NCBI GenBank assembly: GCA_022241605.1
Contig: JAKOMQ010000002.1
Location: forward strand, 62,001 to 126,000
Length of the DNA stretch: 64,000 bases
Reading direction: 5' to 3'
Origin: Aquimonas sp.
Lineage (GTDB): Bacteria; Pseudomonadota; Gammaproteobacteria; Xanthomonadales; Xanthomonadaceae
A model generated the notes under the pieces. The model had not been told where the DNA came from. It made no database searches and saw nothing but the letters and a program-made list of their open reading frames with translations. A program made the position numbers and the translations under genes. Below are positions 43,694 through 54,172 of the stretch, in pieces. Positions within the stretch are counted from its first letter, which is position 1, and each line of letters opens with the position of its first letter.

Positions 43694-46600
43694 TCAGGCC
43701 GCCTCGCGCGCCTGCTCCAGCAGGCGCGCGAGGCGCTTGGCCGACACAGTCTCGCGCGTGCCGAGCTCCTGTGCGAACAGCGACACTCGCAGCTCCTCCA
43801 GCGCCCATCGCAGCGCCTGCCAGCCCGGCCGGGTATCCAGGCCGCGGCGCCTGGCTTCTTCGAATGCCTCACGGAACTGCAGCAGCTCCAGCATTCGCGC
43901 CTGGTCCTTGATGGGGTCCTGGCGCAAGCGCTCGGCGCGCAGCCGCATGGCCTTCAGGTAGCGCGGCAGCTCGGTCAAGCGTTCGTAGGGCGTATCGCGC
44001 AGGAAGCCCGGATGCACCAAGCCCTTGAGCTGGACGCGCAGATCGTCGTAGCTGGCGGTGCCGTGGCCCATCAGCTTCTGCTCCAGCGCCGGTACCAGCT
44101 CGGCATAGGCGGCGACGATGCGCTCGGTCAGCTCCAGCCGGCGCATGGACTCGGCAAACAGGCCGCGCGCGATGTCGGCCGCCAGTGCGTCGAAAGCCGA
44201 GCGGGTGCGTATGCGCGCCGGCTGCGCGCCGGCCAGCGCGTTCAGCGCAGCCTCGACCAGGTCTTCGCGCAGGCGCTCGCTGCTTTCGACCGCCGCGTAC
44301 ATCAGGCCCGTCTTGGGTGACAGGGGCAGCTGCTTGCGCGCCTGCTTGAGCTTGTCGGCCAGCGCACGCGTCAGCAGCGTGCGCACGCCGGCAGGGTGCG
44401 CGGCCAAGGCCTGATCGCGATCGGCGTAGACCCGGATCAGCACACTCTCGGCCTCGGCGCTGAGCGCCGGAAACGCGGGCACGCCCGCCGCGCCACGAAT
44501 CTGCTCGGCCACGCCGGCCTCGGGGAAGTATTCGACCGGCTGCCCGTCAATCTTGCGCCCGGCCTCGGCCGCGAACGCAGCCTGCGCGCGCTCGCCGAAG
44601 CGCGCCTTCAGATCGGCGAGGTCGCGCGACTCCTCCAGCACCCGCTTGCCCTCGGAGAGGCGCAGGTTGAAGCGTAGATGCGCGGGCAGGCTGGCTTCAT
44701 CCCATTCCGGGGCCGGCACATCGATGCCGGTGCTGCGCTTGAGGAACTCGCCGAGACACTCGGTGACAGGCCGGTCCTGGCTGTCCGCGGCGACGGCCTC
44801 GACAAAGGCACGGGCGAAGTCCGGCACCGGCACGAAGTTGCGGCGCAGCGCCTTGGGCAGGCCGCGAAGCAGCTCGGCGGCCTTGTCTTCAAGCAGGCCT
44901 GGCACCAGCCAGGACAGCCGCGCGGCGTCCAAGGCATTCAGCAGATGCAGCGGCAGCTGCAGGGTGACGCCGTCATCGAGCGCCGTAGGCTCGAAGCGGT
45001 AGGACAGGCGCAGGCTGACGTCGCCAATCCGGAACGAATTCGGAAACCGTCCGGCATCGGTCTCGTCGGCGGGAATCAGATCCGGCAGCGACCATTCCAG
45101 GGCGGCGCGCTGCTCGGGCGTCAGCCGCTTGTACCAGGCCTCCAGGCCCTGCGCGGTGTTGATGTCCTCAGGCAGGCGCTTGCCGTACCAGGCCGCCTGC
45201 GCATCGACATCGATCACGATGCCGACGCGGCGCAGTTTGGCCTCGTCCTCCAGCGCCTGCTGCAGCACTTTCTGGTTGCGCTCCAGCAGCGGCACGCGAA
45301 GGTTGACCTCGCCCGGCACCAGGCCTTGGGCGATAAACAGTTCACGCGCGTGCGCCGCATCGATACCGGCGTAGCTGATCGGCTTCTTCGGCGCCAGCAC
45401 CAGGCCGTGCAGGCTGATCTGTTCCGAGGCGATCACGCGGCCCTGGCTGCGCGCCCAGTGTGGATCGAAGTGCTTGCGGCTCAGCAGATGCGGCGCGGCC
45501 TCGATCACCCACTCGGGCTCGATGCTGGCATTGATCAGGCCGTAGACCTTCTGGGTCTCCATCACCACCGCCGACACCACCCAGGGCGGCGGCTTGCGGG
45601 CGAGGTTGGAGCCCGGGAACAGCGCGTACTTGCGCTGCCGGGGCGCCTCGTACAGCCCCTTCTCGCTGCGCCGGCCGATCTGGCTGGGGATGCCGGTGAG
45701 GATGGCCTTGTGCAGCCGCGCGTAACCCGCGGCGGCCGCGCCCGGCGCCGGCGACTCGTCGGCTGGCAGTGCCGAGGTACCGGGCTCGATACCCAGCTCC
45801 GTGCAGGCCAGCAGCAGCTGCCGGTGCAGCTCGCGCCACTCGCGCATGCGCAGGAAGTTCAGGAAGTGCTTGCCGCACCAGTCCCGCAGTTTGTTGGCGG
45901 TCAGTTCCTCTCGCGCGGCTTCGTACCCGGCCCACAGCTTGATCAGACCGACAAACTCGGAGCGTGGATCGGCGAACAGTGCATGCGCGTTGTCGGCCGC
46001 TTCACGAGCCTCACCCGGGCGCTCGCGTGGATCCTGAATGCTCAGGAAGGCGGCGATGGTGATGAGTTCACGGGTGCAGCCGAAATCCTTGGAGGCGATC
46101 AGCATCCGCGCCAGCTTCGGATCGATCGGCAGCCGCGCCATCTGCCGGCCCAGGGGAGTGATCTGCCGGTTGGGCGCCACCGCACCCAGCTCGATCAGCT
46201 GCTGCCAGCCGTCACGCACGGCGCGCTCGTCGGGCGCGTCGATGAAGGGAAAGTCATCAATGCGTCCCAGACCCAGCGCCAGCATGCGCAGGATCACACC
46301 GGCCAGCGACGAGCGCAGGATCTCGGGGTCGGTGAACGCAGGGCGGGAGGCGAAATCGCTGTCGGCAAAAAGGCGATAGCACACGCCCGGCGCGGTGCGG
46401 CCGCAGCGGCCGGCGCGCTGGTTCGAGGAGGCCTGACTGACCGGCTCGATCTGCAGTCGATCAAGCTTCTGCCGCGGGCTGTAGCGCTTGACCCGCGCCT
46501 GTCCCGGATCGATCACGTAGCGGATGCGCGGCACCGTCAACGAGGTCTCGGCGACGTTGGTCGCGAGCACGATGCGACGCTGCGGGCCGGGGTTGAACAC

Positions 46601-47641
46601 GCGGTCCTGGTCGCGCGCCGACAGCCGCGCGTACAGCGGCAATACGATCGTCTCGCGGTAGTTGCGGCGACTGAGCAGCAGATGCGTCTCGCGGATTTCG
46701 CGCTCGCCGGGCAGGAACACCAGCACGTCGCCGCGCGGATCTTCACGATTGATCTCGTCCATGGCCGCGGCGATGCCCTCGGGCACGGTGCCGCCGCCCT
46801 CATCACGGCCGAGCAGCTCCAGCGGCCGGTAGCGCGTTTCCACCGGGTAGCTGCGGCCCTCCACGCTGATCACCGGCGCGCCCTCGAAGTGCTGGGCGAA
46901 GCGCGCGGTGTCGATGGTGGCCGAGGTGACGATCAGCTTGAGGTCGCGACGGCGGCGCAGCAGGTCCTTCAGATAGCCCAGCAGGAAATCGATGTTGAGG
47001 CTGCGCTCGTGGGCCTCGTCGATGATCAGGGTGTCGTAGGCCGAAAGCATGCGGTCCGACTGGATCTCGGCCAGCAGGATGCCGTCGGTCATGAACTTGA
47101 TGAAGGTCTGCTCGCCAACCTGCTCGGTGAAGCGCACCTGGAAGCCGACCGCACTGCCCAGCTGGGTGCCCAGCTCCTCCGCCACGCGTCGGGCCACCGA
47201 GCGCGCGGCGATGCGCCGCGGCTGCGTGCAGCCGATCATGCCGGCGGCACCGCGGCCGGCGGCAAGGCACAGCTTGGGCAGCTGGGTGGTCTTGCCCGAG
47301 CCGGTTTCGCCGGCAATCACCACGACCTGATGCTTCTGGATGGCGGCGAGGATTGCCTCGGCCTCGCGGGCGATCGGCAGCTCGACATCGAACTCCGGCT
47401 TCGGCAGGGCCTGCGCCCGCGCCTCGCGGGCCGCCAGGGAGGTGGCCAGCGCCTTGTCGAAAACTTCACGCCGGCTTGCATTCGCCGGCTCACGCTCCCA
47501 GTTCGAAAGGAGCTGGCGCAGGCGTCGCTGATCGCGTGACAGCGCGCGCGACAGCGACGCGCGCATCTTGGAAAGCGCGCGCTGGCTCATGGCCTCGTCA
47601 GGCGCGGCCGGTTCCGGCGGAGTGACAGGTAGATTGCTCAC
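43694..47641 (-). CDS. hrpA: ATP-dependent RNA helicase HrpA
   Basis: Large DEAH-box helicase; E. coli HrpA acts on mRNA and rescues collided ribosomes. The 1315-residue protein (E. coli 1300) has Walker A GETGSGKT at 111-118, DEAH at 208-211, the SAT motif ([11 protein letters not shown]), motif V/VI ([32 protein letters not shown]), the HA2/OB regions and the long HrpA-specific C-terminal domain (DUF3418). The start ATG at 47641 is divergent from dps with a 103-base gap. The last codons contain a 16-bp perfect inverted repeat. Confidence 0.95.
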   Translation of the reverse strand: MSNLPVTPPEPAAPDEAMSQRALSKMRASLSRALSRDQRRLRQLLSNWEREPANASRREVFDKALATSLAAREARAQALPKPEFDVELPIAREAEAILAAIQKHQVVVIAGETGSGKTTQLPKLCLAAGRGAAGMIGCTQPRRIAARSVARRVAEELGTQLGSAVGFQVRFTEQVGEQTFIKFMTDGILLAEIQSDRMLSAYDTLIIDEAHERSLNIDFLLGYLKDLLRRRRDLKLIVTSATIDTARFAQHFEGAPVISVEGRSYPVETRYRPLELLGRDEGGGTVPEGIAAAMDEINREDPRGDVLVFLPGEREIRETHLLLSRRNYRETIVLPLYARLSARDQDRVFNPGPQRRIVLATNVAETSLTVPRIRYVIDPGQARVKRYSPRQKLDRLQIEPVSQASSNQRAGRCGRTAPGVCYRLFADSDFASRPAFTDPEILRSSLAGVILRMLALGLGRIDDFPFIDAPDERAVRDGWQQLIELGAVAPNRQITPLGRQMARLPIDPKLARMLIASKDFGCTRELITIAAFLSIQDPRERPGEAREAADNAHALFADPRSEFVGLIKLWAGYEAAREELTANKLRDWCGKHFLNFLRMREWRELHRQLLLACTELGIEPGTSALPADESPAPGAAAAGYARLHKAILTGIPSQIGRRSEKGLYEAPRQRKYALFPGSNLARKPPPWVVSAVVMETQKVYGLINASIEPEWVIEAAPHLLSRKHFDPHWARSQGRVIASEQISLHGLVLAPKKPISYAGIDAAHARELFIAQGLVPGEVNLRVPLLERNQKVLQQALEDEAKLRRVGIVIDVDAQAAWYGKRLPEDINTAQGLEAWYKRLTPEQRAALEWSLPDLIPADETDAGRFPNSFRIGDVSLRLSYRFEPTALDDGVTLQLPLHLLNALDAARLSWLVPGLLEDKAAELLRGLPKALRRNFVPVPDFARAFVEAVAADSQDRPVTECLGEFLKRSTGIDVPAPEWDEASLPAHLRFNLRLSEGKRVLEESRDLADLKARFGERAQAAFAAEAGRKIDGQPVEYFPEAGVAEQIRGAAGVPAFPALSAEAESVLIRVYADRDQALAAHPAGVRTLLTRALADKLKQARKQLPLSPKTGLMYAAVESSERLREDLVEAALNALAGAQPARIRTRSAFDALAADIARGLFAESMRRLELTERIVAAYAELVPALEQKLMGHGTASYDDLRVQLKGLVHPGFLRDTPYERLTELPRYLKAMRLRAERLRQDPIKDQARMLELLQFREAFEEARRRGLDTRPGWQALRWALEELRVSLFAQELGTRETVSAKRLARLLEQAREAA
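43701..43734. terminator. Perfect 16-bp inverted repeat in the hrpA 3' end
   Basis: Bases 43701-43716 are the exact reverse complement of 43719-43734, leaving a two-base loop. It lies inside the last dozen hrpA codons (encoding the [10 protein letters not shown] region) and 29 bases past the stop of the convergent exported-protein gene. A bidirectional terminator or mRNA-stabilising stem is likely; there is no T-run, so this is inference from the pairing and position. Confidence 0.5.
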
Positions 47642-47744
47642 GCTTGATCCGGCGCAAGGCCTCGATCCGGGGGGCCGGCGATTCTACCGACATGCGTGCC
47701 TGGCTCCCGTGCCTGCACGCTCCGCAGCACAACTGGAGGACTTC

Positions 47745-48218
47745 ATGAAGATCGATATCGGCATCAGCGACAAGCAGCGCAAGAAAGTGGCCGAGGGTCT
47801 GGCGCGTTTCCTGGCCGACAGCTACACCCTGTATCTCAAGACCCACAACTACCACTGGAACGTCACCGGGCCGATGTTCAACAGCCTGCACTTGATGTTC
47901 CAGACCCAGTACACGGAAGCGTGGACGGCACTTGACGAAATCGCCGAGCGCATCCGCGCACTGGGCTTTTCGGCGCCGGGCTCCTATGAGCAGTTCGCCA
48001 AGCTCAGCAGCCTCAAGGAGCAGGACAACGCCGTAGTGCCTGACTGGAAGACCATGGTGGAGCAGCTGGTGCTGGGCAACGAGGCAGTATGCCGGACCGC
48101 ACGCAAAGTGCTGGAAGCAGCCGCCGAGGCCGGCGACGGGCCCACCGCCGACCTGCTCACCCAGCGCCTCAACATCCACGAAAAGAACGCCTGGATGCTG
48201 CGCTCGCTGCTGGCCTGA
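47745..48218 (+). CDS. dps: Dps-family ferritin-like DNA-protection protein
   Basis: Forms a 12-subunit shell that stores iron and uses it to consume peroxide. The 157-residue protein has the intersubunit ferroxidase residues in HNYHWNVTG (34-42) and [11 protein letters not shown] (64-74, Asp64 and Glu68), and the C-terminal [14 protein letters not shown]. The N-terminus is short with a few lysines ([11 protein letters not shown]), shorter than the Lys-rich tail of E. coli Dps, so DNA binding may be weak. ACTGGAGG precedes the ATG at 47745 by six bases. Divergent from hrpA. Oxidative-stress control (OxyR) is likely for the family but no site was identified. Confidence 0.93.
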   Translation: MKIDIGISDKQRKKVAEGLARFLADSYTLYLKTHNYHWNVTGPMFNSLHLMFQTQYTEAWTALDEIAERIRALGFSAPGSYEQFAKLSSLKEQDNAVVPDWKTMVEQLVLGNEAVCRTARKVLEAAAEAGDGPTADLLTQRLNIHEKNAWMLRSLLA

Positions 48219-48304
48219 GCCAGCCTGCCGCCGGGACTGGGCGTCAGCCCCGGCGGCGGCTATCCTCAACTTCCCGGGGCGTATGCACGGCGCAGGAGAG
48301 GCGT

Positions 48305-48844
48305 GTGAGCAGTTCCATCGATGCGACACCGGACGCCGGCAAGCTGCCGCTGGCGCTTGACCGCGACCTGTTCCTGCGGCGACTTCTGCGCGATCTGTCC
48401 GGCGTGCTCGAAGAGGTGGTCGGGCTGCGTGAGGCCGAAGGCTTCATCGCCGTGGTCGGTCAACGCATGGCCGACTGGATGAACGACGAGTACCGCCATG
48501 CCTTTGGCGTGAAGACGCTCGACCCCGATCAGCTGGCAGCAACGCTGGTGGACCTCAAGCGCAGGATCCAGGGCGGGTTCCGGATCGAGTCAATCGACGC
48601 CGCTGGCATGGTCCTCGTCAACGACCGCTGCCCCTTCGGCGAGTTCGTGCGGGGGCGCGAGTCGCTGTGCCAGATGACCACCTCGGTGTTCGGCACCTTG
48701 GCCGCAGAGAACCTCGGGCATGCCTTCGTGCATATCGACGAAGCCCTGGCGCGCGGTGACGCCCGCTGCCGCGTGCGCGTGCGCTTTGGCCTGGCCGGGG
48801 CCAGCGAGGGTGGGGTCGAGTTCCTGCGCGGAGTACGCGCATGA
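48305..48844 (+). CDS. Small protein resembling methanogen output domain 1 (MetOD1)
   Basis: A 179-residue cytoplasmic protein. The second half matches my recollection of the MetOD1 domain: NDRCPFGEFVRGRESLCQM with Cys109 and Cys122, then SVFGTLAAENLGHAFV and an ARGDARCRVRV end with Cys155. The three cysteines suggest a metal or ligand site but this is not shown. A GTG at 48305 follows AGGAG by seven bases; no ATG fits. The stop overlaps the ATG of the PAS-GGDEF-EAL gene (ATGA), implying the two products are made together and that this protein may sense a signal for, or bind, the c-di-GMP enzyme. The domain assignment is from memory and needs a profile search. Confidence 0.65.
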   Translation: MSSSIDATPDAGKLPLALDRDLFLRRLLRDLSGVLEEVVGLREAEGFIAVVGQRMADWMNDEYRHAFGVKTLDPDQLAATLVDLKRRIQGGFRIESIDAAGMVLVNDRCPFGEFVRGRESLCQMTTSVFGTLAAENLGHAFVHIDEALARGDARCRVRVRFGLAGASEGGVEFLRGVRA

Positions 48845-50970
48845 GCGTACCCGCGGCGTTCCGCGCGCTTGCGGACGCTCTGCCGGATGCCATCCTGCTG
48901 GTCGAGGCCGAAGGACGTCTGGAATGGTTGAACCAGCGCGCACGGGAACTCCTGCTGGGCGCCGCCGAGCCACCCGTCGAGGTTTCGGCATTGGTCACCG
49001 ACGACGCGCGCCCTGCCCTGCGTGCCTTCCTGCTGCAGGCCGCGCGCAGCTCGCGCCCGGCACCGGCGAGGCTGGGCTGGCAGCTTGCGGATGCCGGGCC
49101 CATGGAGCTGCGCGCCTGGGGTTTCGCGCTCAGTGGCGCGGGTGAGTCAGGCCCGCGCAGCGTTTGCATCCGTCTCGGCCGCGCCGATGCAGGCCTCGAT
49201 CGTTTCGAGGCACTGAACCTGCGGCTGCGCGAACTCAAGGCCGCGCTCTCGGCGCTGGCCGCCAGCGAGGAGCAAACGCGGATCGAGCGCGACCGGGTCT
49301 CGGTAACGCTCTACAGCATCGGCGACGGAGTGATCACCACCGACGCCGAAGGACAGGTGGAACGCATGAACCCTGTGGCCAGCCGCCTGACCGGACTGCC
49401 AGAGTCGGAGGCGCGCGGACGTCCCATCGAAGAGGTCTTCCGGGTGGTGAACCAGTTTACCCGCCAAGACCAGGCCTGCCCGGTTCGACGCAGCCTGAAA
49501 ACCGGCCGCACGGTGGAGCTGGCGCCTGGCTCGATCCTGCTGGCGGCCGATGGCCGCGAGTACGCGGTGGAGGATTCGGCGGCCCCGATCCGGGGGTCAC
49601 ACGGCGACACGCCGGCCGGCGCGGTGCTGGTGTTCCGCGATGTCACCGCACAGCGCGCGACGCATCAGCAAATGCTGTTCCTGTCGGAACACGACCCGCT
49701 TACTACCCTGCAGAATCGCAGCAGCTTCGAGGGCCATCTCGCGCTCGCGCTTGAGCGCGCGCGACGTGACGTAGGGCAGTACGCGCTGGTGCACTTCGAT
49801 CTCGACCAGTTCATGCTGGTCAACGACACCTATGGCCATCGCGTCGGCGACAGCCTCTTGATCGATTTCGCCGGATTTCTGCGCGGCCTGCTCAGCACCG
49901 GCGACATCGCCGGGCGCCTCGGCGGCGACGAATTCGCCTTGCTGGTGGGCTACCGCAGCGGCGAGTCCAAATCGCTCATCGATCGCATCGAGGCCGGCCT
50001 GCAGCGCCTCGCCGAGCAAGCCTTCAGCGTGGAAGGTCAGACCTATCGCCTGCGCGCAAGCGCCGGGCTGACCCTGCTTGACGAAAGCGTGGGCACCCAC
50101 GAAGAAGCGTTGAAGCAGGCGGATATCGCCTGTCACCTCGCCAAGCAGGCAGGCCGCGGCCGCCTGCGGGTCTACCAGCATTGCGACGCAAGCGCCGCCA
50201 CCTCGCTGAGCGAGATGAAGATGGTGCACGAGATCCGCGAAGCCATGGCCGGTGACCGGATGTTCCTGGTCTATCAGCCAGTGGTTCACATCGAGGGTGG
50301 CGACGCGGATTACCACGAGGCCCTGCTGCGGATCCGCCTCGCCGATGGCAGCCTCGCAGATACCCAGCTGATGATCCGAGCCGCCGAGCGCTACGACCTG
50401 GTCGAGGAGATCGACCGCTGGGTGCTGCAGCGCGTGCTGGACGACCTTGCTGCGGATGCCACCGGCGCACTGCCGCGGGCGGGCATCAACCTGTCAGGCA
50501 GCACCGTCTCGCAGCCCGGCTTCGCCGCCTTCCTGCTCGCCGGATGCGAAGCACGTGGAGTAAACCCGGGGCGACTGTGCCTGGAGATCACAGAAACCGC
50601 GGCGGTGGTGCAGATCGACCATGTGATCGAGTTGATCCGCGAGCTGGGAAGCCACGGCTGCGAGTTTGCCCTGGACGACTTCGGCACCGGCTTCAGCAGT
50701 TTTTCCTACCTGAAGTTCCTGCCGGTGCAATACCTCAAGATCGACGGCGGCTTCGTGCACGGCATGCTCGACCATGCGCTGGATCGGGCCATCGTCGAAT
50801 CCATCGCCAGCATCGGCGGCGCGCTCGGCCTGCGCATCGTTGCTGAATGCGTGGAGACGCCTGCGCAGATCGAAGCGCTGCAGGCGCTGGGCATCGGCTT
50901 CGGCCAGGGCTGGGCGTACGCGCGGCCAGCGCCGCTGGCGACGATCGCGGCCGCCACGACGCCGCCCTGA
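48841..50970 (+). CDS. PAS-GGDEF-EAL cyclic-di-GMP turnover protein
   Basis: A 709-residue signalling enzyme without membrane helices. A short N-terminal PAS-like domain (about 5-110) and a second PAS domain (about 155-270, SIGDGVITTDAEGQVERMNP) precede a GGDEF domain with an intact GGDEF at 361-365 and an EAL domain with EAL at 493-495. EAL catalytic residues look complete: INLSGS, LEITET, DDFGTGFSS, LKIDGGFV, ECVET and GFGQGWAYA. The product-inhibition RxxD site five residues before GGDEF is absent (STGD). Both synthesis and hydrolysis of c-di-GMP are therefore possible; net activity cannot be predicted. Translationally coupled to the preceding MetOD1-like gene and convergent with the RND pump gene. 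Confidence 0.92.
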   Translation: MSVPAAFRALADALPDAILLVEAEGRLEWLNQRARELLLGAAEPPVEVSALVTDDARPALRAFLLQAARSSRPAPARLGWQLADAGPMELRAWGFALSGAGESGPRSVCIRLGRADAGLDRFEALNLRLRELKAALSALAASEEQTRIERDRVSVTLYSIGDGVITTDAEGQVERMNPVASRLTGLPESEARGRPIEEVFRVVNQFTRQDQACPVRRSLKTGRTVELAPGSILLAADGREYAVEDSAAPIRGSHGDTPAGAVLVFRDVTAQRATHQQMLFLSEHDPLTTLQNRSSFEGHLALALERARRDVGQYALVHFDLDQFMLVNDTYGHRVGDSLLIDFAGFLRGLLSTGDIAGRLGGDEFALLVGYRSGESKSLIDRIEAGLQRLAEQAFSVEGQTYRLRASAGLTLLDESVGTHEEALKQADIACHLAKQAGRGRLRVYQHCDASAATSLSEMKMVHEIREAMAGDRMFLVYQPVVHIEGGDADYHEALLRIRLADGSLADTQLMIRAAERYDLVEEIDRWVLQRVLDDLAADATGALPRAGINLSGSTVSQPGFAAFLLAGCEARGVNPGRLCLEITETAAVVQIDHVIELIRELGSHGCEFALDDFGTGFSSFSYLKFLPVQYLKIDGGFVHGMLDHALDRAIVESIASIGGALGLRIVAECVETPAQIEALQALGIGFGQGWAYARPAPLATIAAATTPP

Positions 50971-50977
50971 GCGCGGC

Positions 50978-53900
50978 TCAGAGCGCGCGCGTCAGCGGCT
51001 GCTCGGGCGCGCTCAGCAGGCGTCGCCGCAGCTGCGCCACAGCGCGCTGCACAACCAGGTAGAGACAGGGCACCACGAACAGGGTGAGCAGCATCGCCGA
51101 CAGCAGGCCGCCCACCACCGCCACCGCCAGCGGCTGCATCAGCAGGCCGCCGGAGTCCGCGCCGATGGCCAGCGGCAGCATGCCGGCCACCGTGGTCAGG
51201 GTCGTCATCAGGATCGGCCGCAGGCGGATGCCGCCAGCCTCCACCAGCGCCTCCACCAGCTGATCGCCAGCGGCCTGCCGACGCTCGACGTACTCGACCA
51301 GCAGGATGGCGTTGTTGACCACGATGCCGATCAGCAGCACGAGACCGAGGAAGACCGGTGCACTGACCGGCAGGCCGGCCAGCCACAGCGCCAGAGCGGA
51401 GCCGATGATGGCCAGCGGCGCGGCCGTCATGATCACCAGCGGGCTGGACAGTTTCTCGTACTGCACCGCCAGCACCACGAACACCAGGAACACAGCGAGA
51501 GCGATCACAGCCTGCATTTCGCGGCGGGTCTCCTGCAGGGTTTCGAACTGGCCGCCCAACACTACGCCATAGCCTGGCGGCATTTCGATCGCAGCGATCC
51601 GCCGCTGCACCTCCACCGCCAGGCTACCAAGATCGATACTGTCGTCATCCAGCGTGCCGACCACCCGCTGCACCCGCACTTGGTTCTCCCGGGCTATCTC
51701 GGAAGGCGCCTCAACCAGGCTGAAGCTCGCCACCTGCGAGGCCAGGATCGGCTGCCCGCCCGCGCTACCGACGATCACCTGCCCCAACCCGTCGATATCG
51801 GCCACCTGCTCGCGCGGCAGGCGCACGCGCATGTCGTATTCGTCGATGCCGCTGGCGAAACGGGTCGGCACCGCACCGCGCACCGCATCACGCAGGGCGC
51901 TGCCGACCTGCCGCACGTCTACCCCCAGCGCCGCCGCACGCTCGCGATCCACGTCCACCCGCAGCTGCGGGCTGCGATCCTCGTCCTGAAGCTCCAGTGC
52001 ACCCAGCCCCGGCAGCTCGCGCAGGGCGGCTACCAGCTCGGTGGCGATGCGCTGCAATTGGCCAAGGTCGTCGCCGGTCACGCGCAGCTCGATGTCTTCG
52101 CCGGTCACCCCGAAATTCAAGCCGCGGATACCGGGCAGGCCGATACGCACGCGGCTGCCGGGGATGTCCAGCGCCTCCAGCTGGCGCCGCGCCTCGCCAA
52201 CCCAGCGCACCGCCGGCCAGTCCGGGCGTTCGCTGGCGTCATCGAGGCGCACGTTCAGATTGATCCGACCGGGGCGCTCGTTGACCTGTCCACCCTGCAC
52301 GAAGCCGCCGGCGAAGGTGAACACGCCCTGCACGTGCGGCAGGCCGGCTACAGCCGTCTCGATCCGGCGTGCGGCTTCGTCGGTTTCCTGCGGCGTCGCG
52401 CCTACCGGCAGCGCCACCCGCAGATTGAACTGGCCATCGTCCAGCTGGGGCAGAAACTCGCTGCCCAGCTGCGCCAGCAGCCACAGGCTGCCAAGAAAGG
52501 CGAACAGACCGGCAGCGAGCACCGCAAGCCACCGGCGCAAGGCCTTCCGGAGCAGGCGACGGTAGCCCGCAGCCAGCCGCTCAACGCCCGCATCGAAACC
52601 CCGGTACAGGGCAAGCCGGTTGAAGCCCGAGCTGAACTTCAGGCGACCGAACTGTGCCGCCAGCATCGGCACCACGGTAAGCGCCACCGCCAAGGAGGCC
52701 ACCACAGCGAACGAGATCGTAGCCAGCAGTTCGCGGAACACGAGGGTGGCAAGGCCCGCCACCATCAGGAACGGCCCCACGGCCGCCAGGTTGGTCAGCG
52801 TACCCGCGGTGATCGCGGACATCACTTCGTCGGCGCCGGCGTGGGCGGCCTCATCGGCGGACTTGCACAGACGCTCGCGATGGCGGGCGATGTTCTCCAG
52901 CATCACGATGGCGTTGTCGAGCAGCAGGCCAACGCCGAGCGCGAGCCCGCCGAGGCTCATCACGTTCAAGCTCAAGCCCGCCGCCGCCATCATCGCGAAG
53001 GTCGCCATGACCGCCAGTGGGATCGATAGCCCCACCACCAGGCTCTTGCGCAGGCTGCCGAGGAACATCAGCACCACCAGCATCGCCAGCGCGCTGCCCA
53101 GCAAGGCCGCCTGCGACACCGAGCTCACCGAACCGCGCACGAAGTAAGCGCCATCGCGAATGACGCCATAACGGATGTCCGAGGGGATGAAGCCCGATGC
53201 CTGCAGCGAACCCAGGCGCCGCTGCAGTTCGTCGACCACCGCCACGGTGTTGGCATCCGGCTGCTTCAACACCGAAAGCTGCACTGCGGGCTTGCCGTCG
53301 AGACGAACGAACAGGCGCTGCTCGCGGAAGCCGTCGCGCACTTCGGCGACCTCGTCAAGGCGAATCCGGCGATCGCTGCCCGGCACCCGCAGCAGCACCG
53401 CGGCCACCTCCTCCACGCTGAGCAGCCGGCCTTCGGTGCGCGCCATTACGTCCAGACTGGCCGAAGTGATATTGCCGGCGGCAAGGTTGAGATTGTCCTG
53501 AGCGAGCTGGCTGGAAACATCGGCCAGCGCAAGCCCGAAAGCGCGCAGGCGCTGCTGGTCCACAACCACTTCAAGTTCGCGCACCTGGCCGCCGGCAGCC
53601 TCCACGGCGGCCACGCCGGGAATGGACTGCAGCTGTGGGGCCAGCCTCCGATCCAGCCAGTCGCGCACCTCGCGCGGGCTGCGCTGGCTGGAAGAGAACC
53701 CCGCCTCGAACACCGGCGAAGCACCGGGATCCCACTTGCCCAACTGCGGCGTCTCGATGTCGTTGGGCAGCTGCGGACGAACCTGCTCCAGCAGGCGGCC
53801 GGCATTCTGCAGGGCCAGGTCGAGGTCGGTGCCGTAGCGGAAGATGAGGTTGACGTCGGTGCGCCCCTCCTCGGCCTCCGAGGCGATCCGCACCACGCCC

Positions 53901-54172
53901 TCGGTGGCGGAAAGCTGGCGCTCCAACGGGCGCGTGACCTGCTCCTCCAGTACCTCGGCGGCGCTGCCGGGTACGTTCACCACCACCCTCACCAGCGGAT
54001 AGACCACCTCGGGCAGCAGGTTGACCGGCAGCCGCCCGATCAGAAACAGCCCCAGCACGAGCACCACGCTGGCGATCGCAAGAGTGCCGATCGGGCGCCG
54101 GATCGCTGCATGGGTAAGCCCGCGATAAAGGCGGGTGGCGCGCACCGGCTCGCGCTGGACGGGCTCGTTCAT
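50978..54172 (-). CDS. RND-family efflux pump, inner-membrane permease
   Basis: Proton-driven trimeric pump subunit of the AcrB/MdtB (HAE) superfamily. The protein is 1064 residues from the ATG at 54172, which overlaps the adaptor stop (ATGA). It has the N-terminal helix (IGTLAIASVVLVLGLFLIG), the large porter loops, helices around LGSALAMLVVLMFLGSLRKSLVVGLSIPLAV and GGLALGVGLLLDNAIVMLENI (the D of the proton relay helix), and the second half ending with GIVVNNAILLVEYVE and a Pro-Leu-rich last helix. Heavy-metal pump motifs were not seen, so drugs or lipophilic compounds are more likely. No outer-membrane channel gene is adjacent, so a shared TolC-type protein is presumed. No local regulator. 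Confidence 0.92.
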   Translation of the reverse strand: MNEPVQREPVRATRLYRGLTHAAIRRPIGTLAIASVVLVLGLFLIGRLPVNLLPEVVYPLVRVVVNVPGSAAEVLEEQVTRPLERQLSATEGVVRIASEAEEGRTDVNLIFRYGTDLDLALQNAGRLLEQVRPQLPNDIETPQLGKWDPGASPVFEAGFSSSQRSPREVRDWLDRRLAPQLQSIPGVAAVEAAGGQVRELEVVVDQQRLRAFGLALADVSSQLAQDNLNLAAGNITSASLDVMARTEGRLLSVEEVAAVLLRVPGSDRRIRLDEVAEVRDGFREQRLFVRLDGKPAVQLSVLKQPDANTVAVVDELQRRLGSLQASGFIPSDIRYGVIRDGAYFVRGSVSSVSQAALLGSALAMLVVLMFLGSLRKSLVVGLSIPLAVMATFAMMAAAGLSLNVMSLGGLALGVGLLLDNAIVMLENIARHRERLCKSADEAAHAGADEVMSAITAGTLTNLAAVGPFLMVAGLATLVFRELLATISFAVVASLAVALTVVPMLAAQFGRLKFSSGFNRLALYRGFDAGVERLAAGYRRLLRKALRRWLAVLAAGLFAFLGSLWLLAQLGSEFLPQLDDGQFNLRVALPVGATPQETDEAARRIETAVAGLPHVQGVFTFAGGFVQGGQVNERPGRINLNVRLDDASERPDWPAVRWVGEARRQLEALDIPGSRVRIGLPGIRGLNFGVTGEDIELRVTGDDLGQLQRIATELVAALRELPGLGALELQDEDRSPQLRVDVDRERAAALGVDVRQVGSALRDAVRGAVPTRFASGIDEYDMRVRLPREQVADIDGLGQVIVGSAGGQPILASQVASFSLVEAPSEIARENQVRVQRVVGTLDDDSIDLGSLAVEVQRRIAAIEMPPGYGVVLGGQFETLQETRREMQAVIALAVFLVFVVLAVQYEKLSSPLVIMTAAPLAIIGSALALWLAGLPVSAPVFLGLVLLIGIVVNNAILLVEYVERRQAAGDQLVEALVEAGGIRLRPILMTTLTTVAGMLPLAIGADSGGLLMQPLAVAVVGGLLSAMLLTLFVVPCLYLVVQRAVAQLRRRLLSAPEQPLTRAL

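Noticed and set aside
44678-47539. 953-codon plus-strand frame opposite hrpA
   Set aside because: Antisense to a complete DEAH helicase with intact motifs; composition typical of a shadow frame.
50774-53029. 751-codon plus-strand frame opposite the RND permease
   Set aside because: Shadow of the permease; His/Gln/Arg-rich without motifs.
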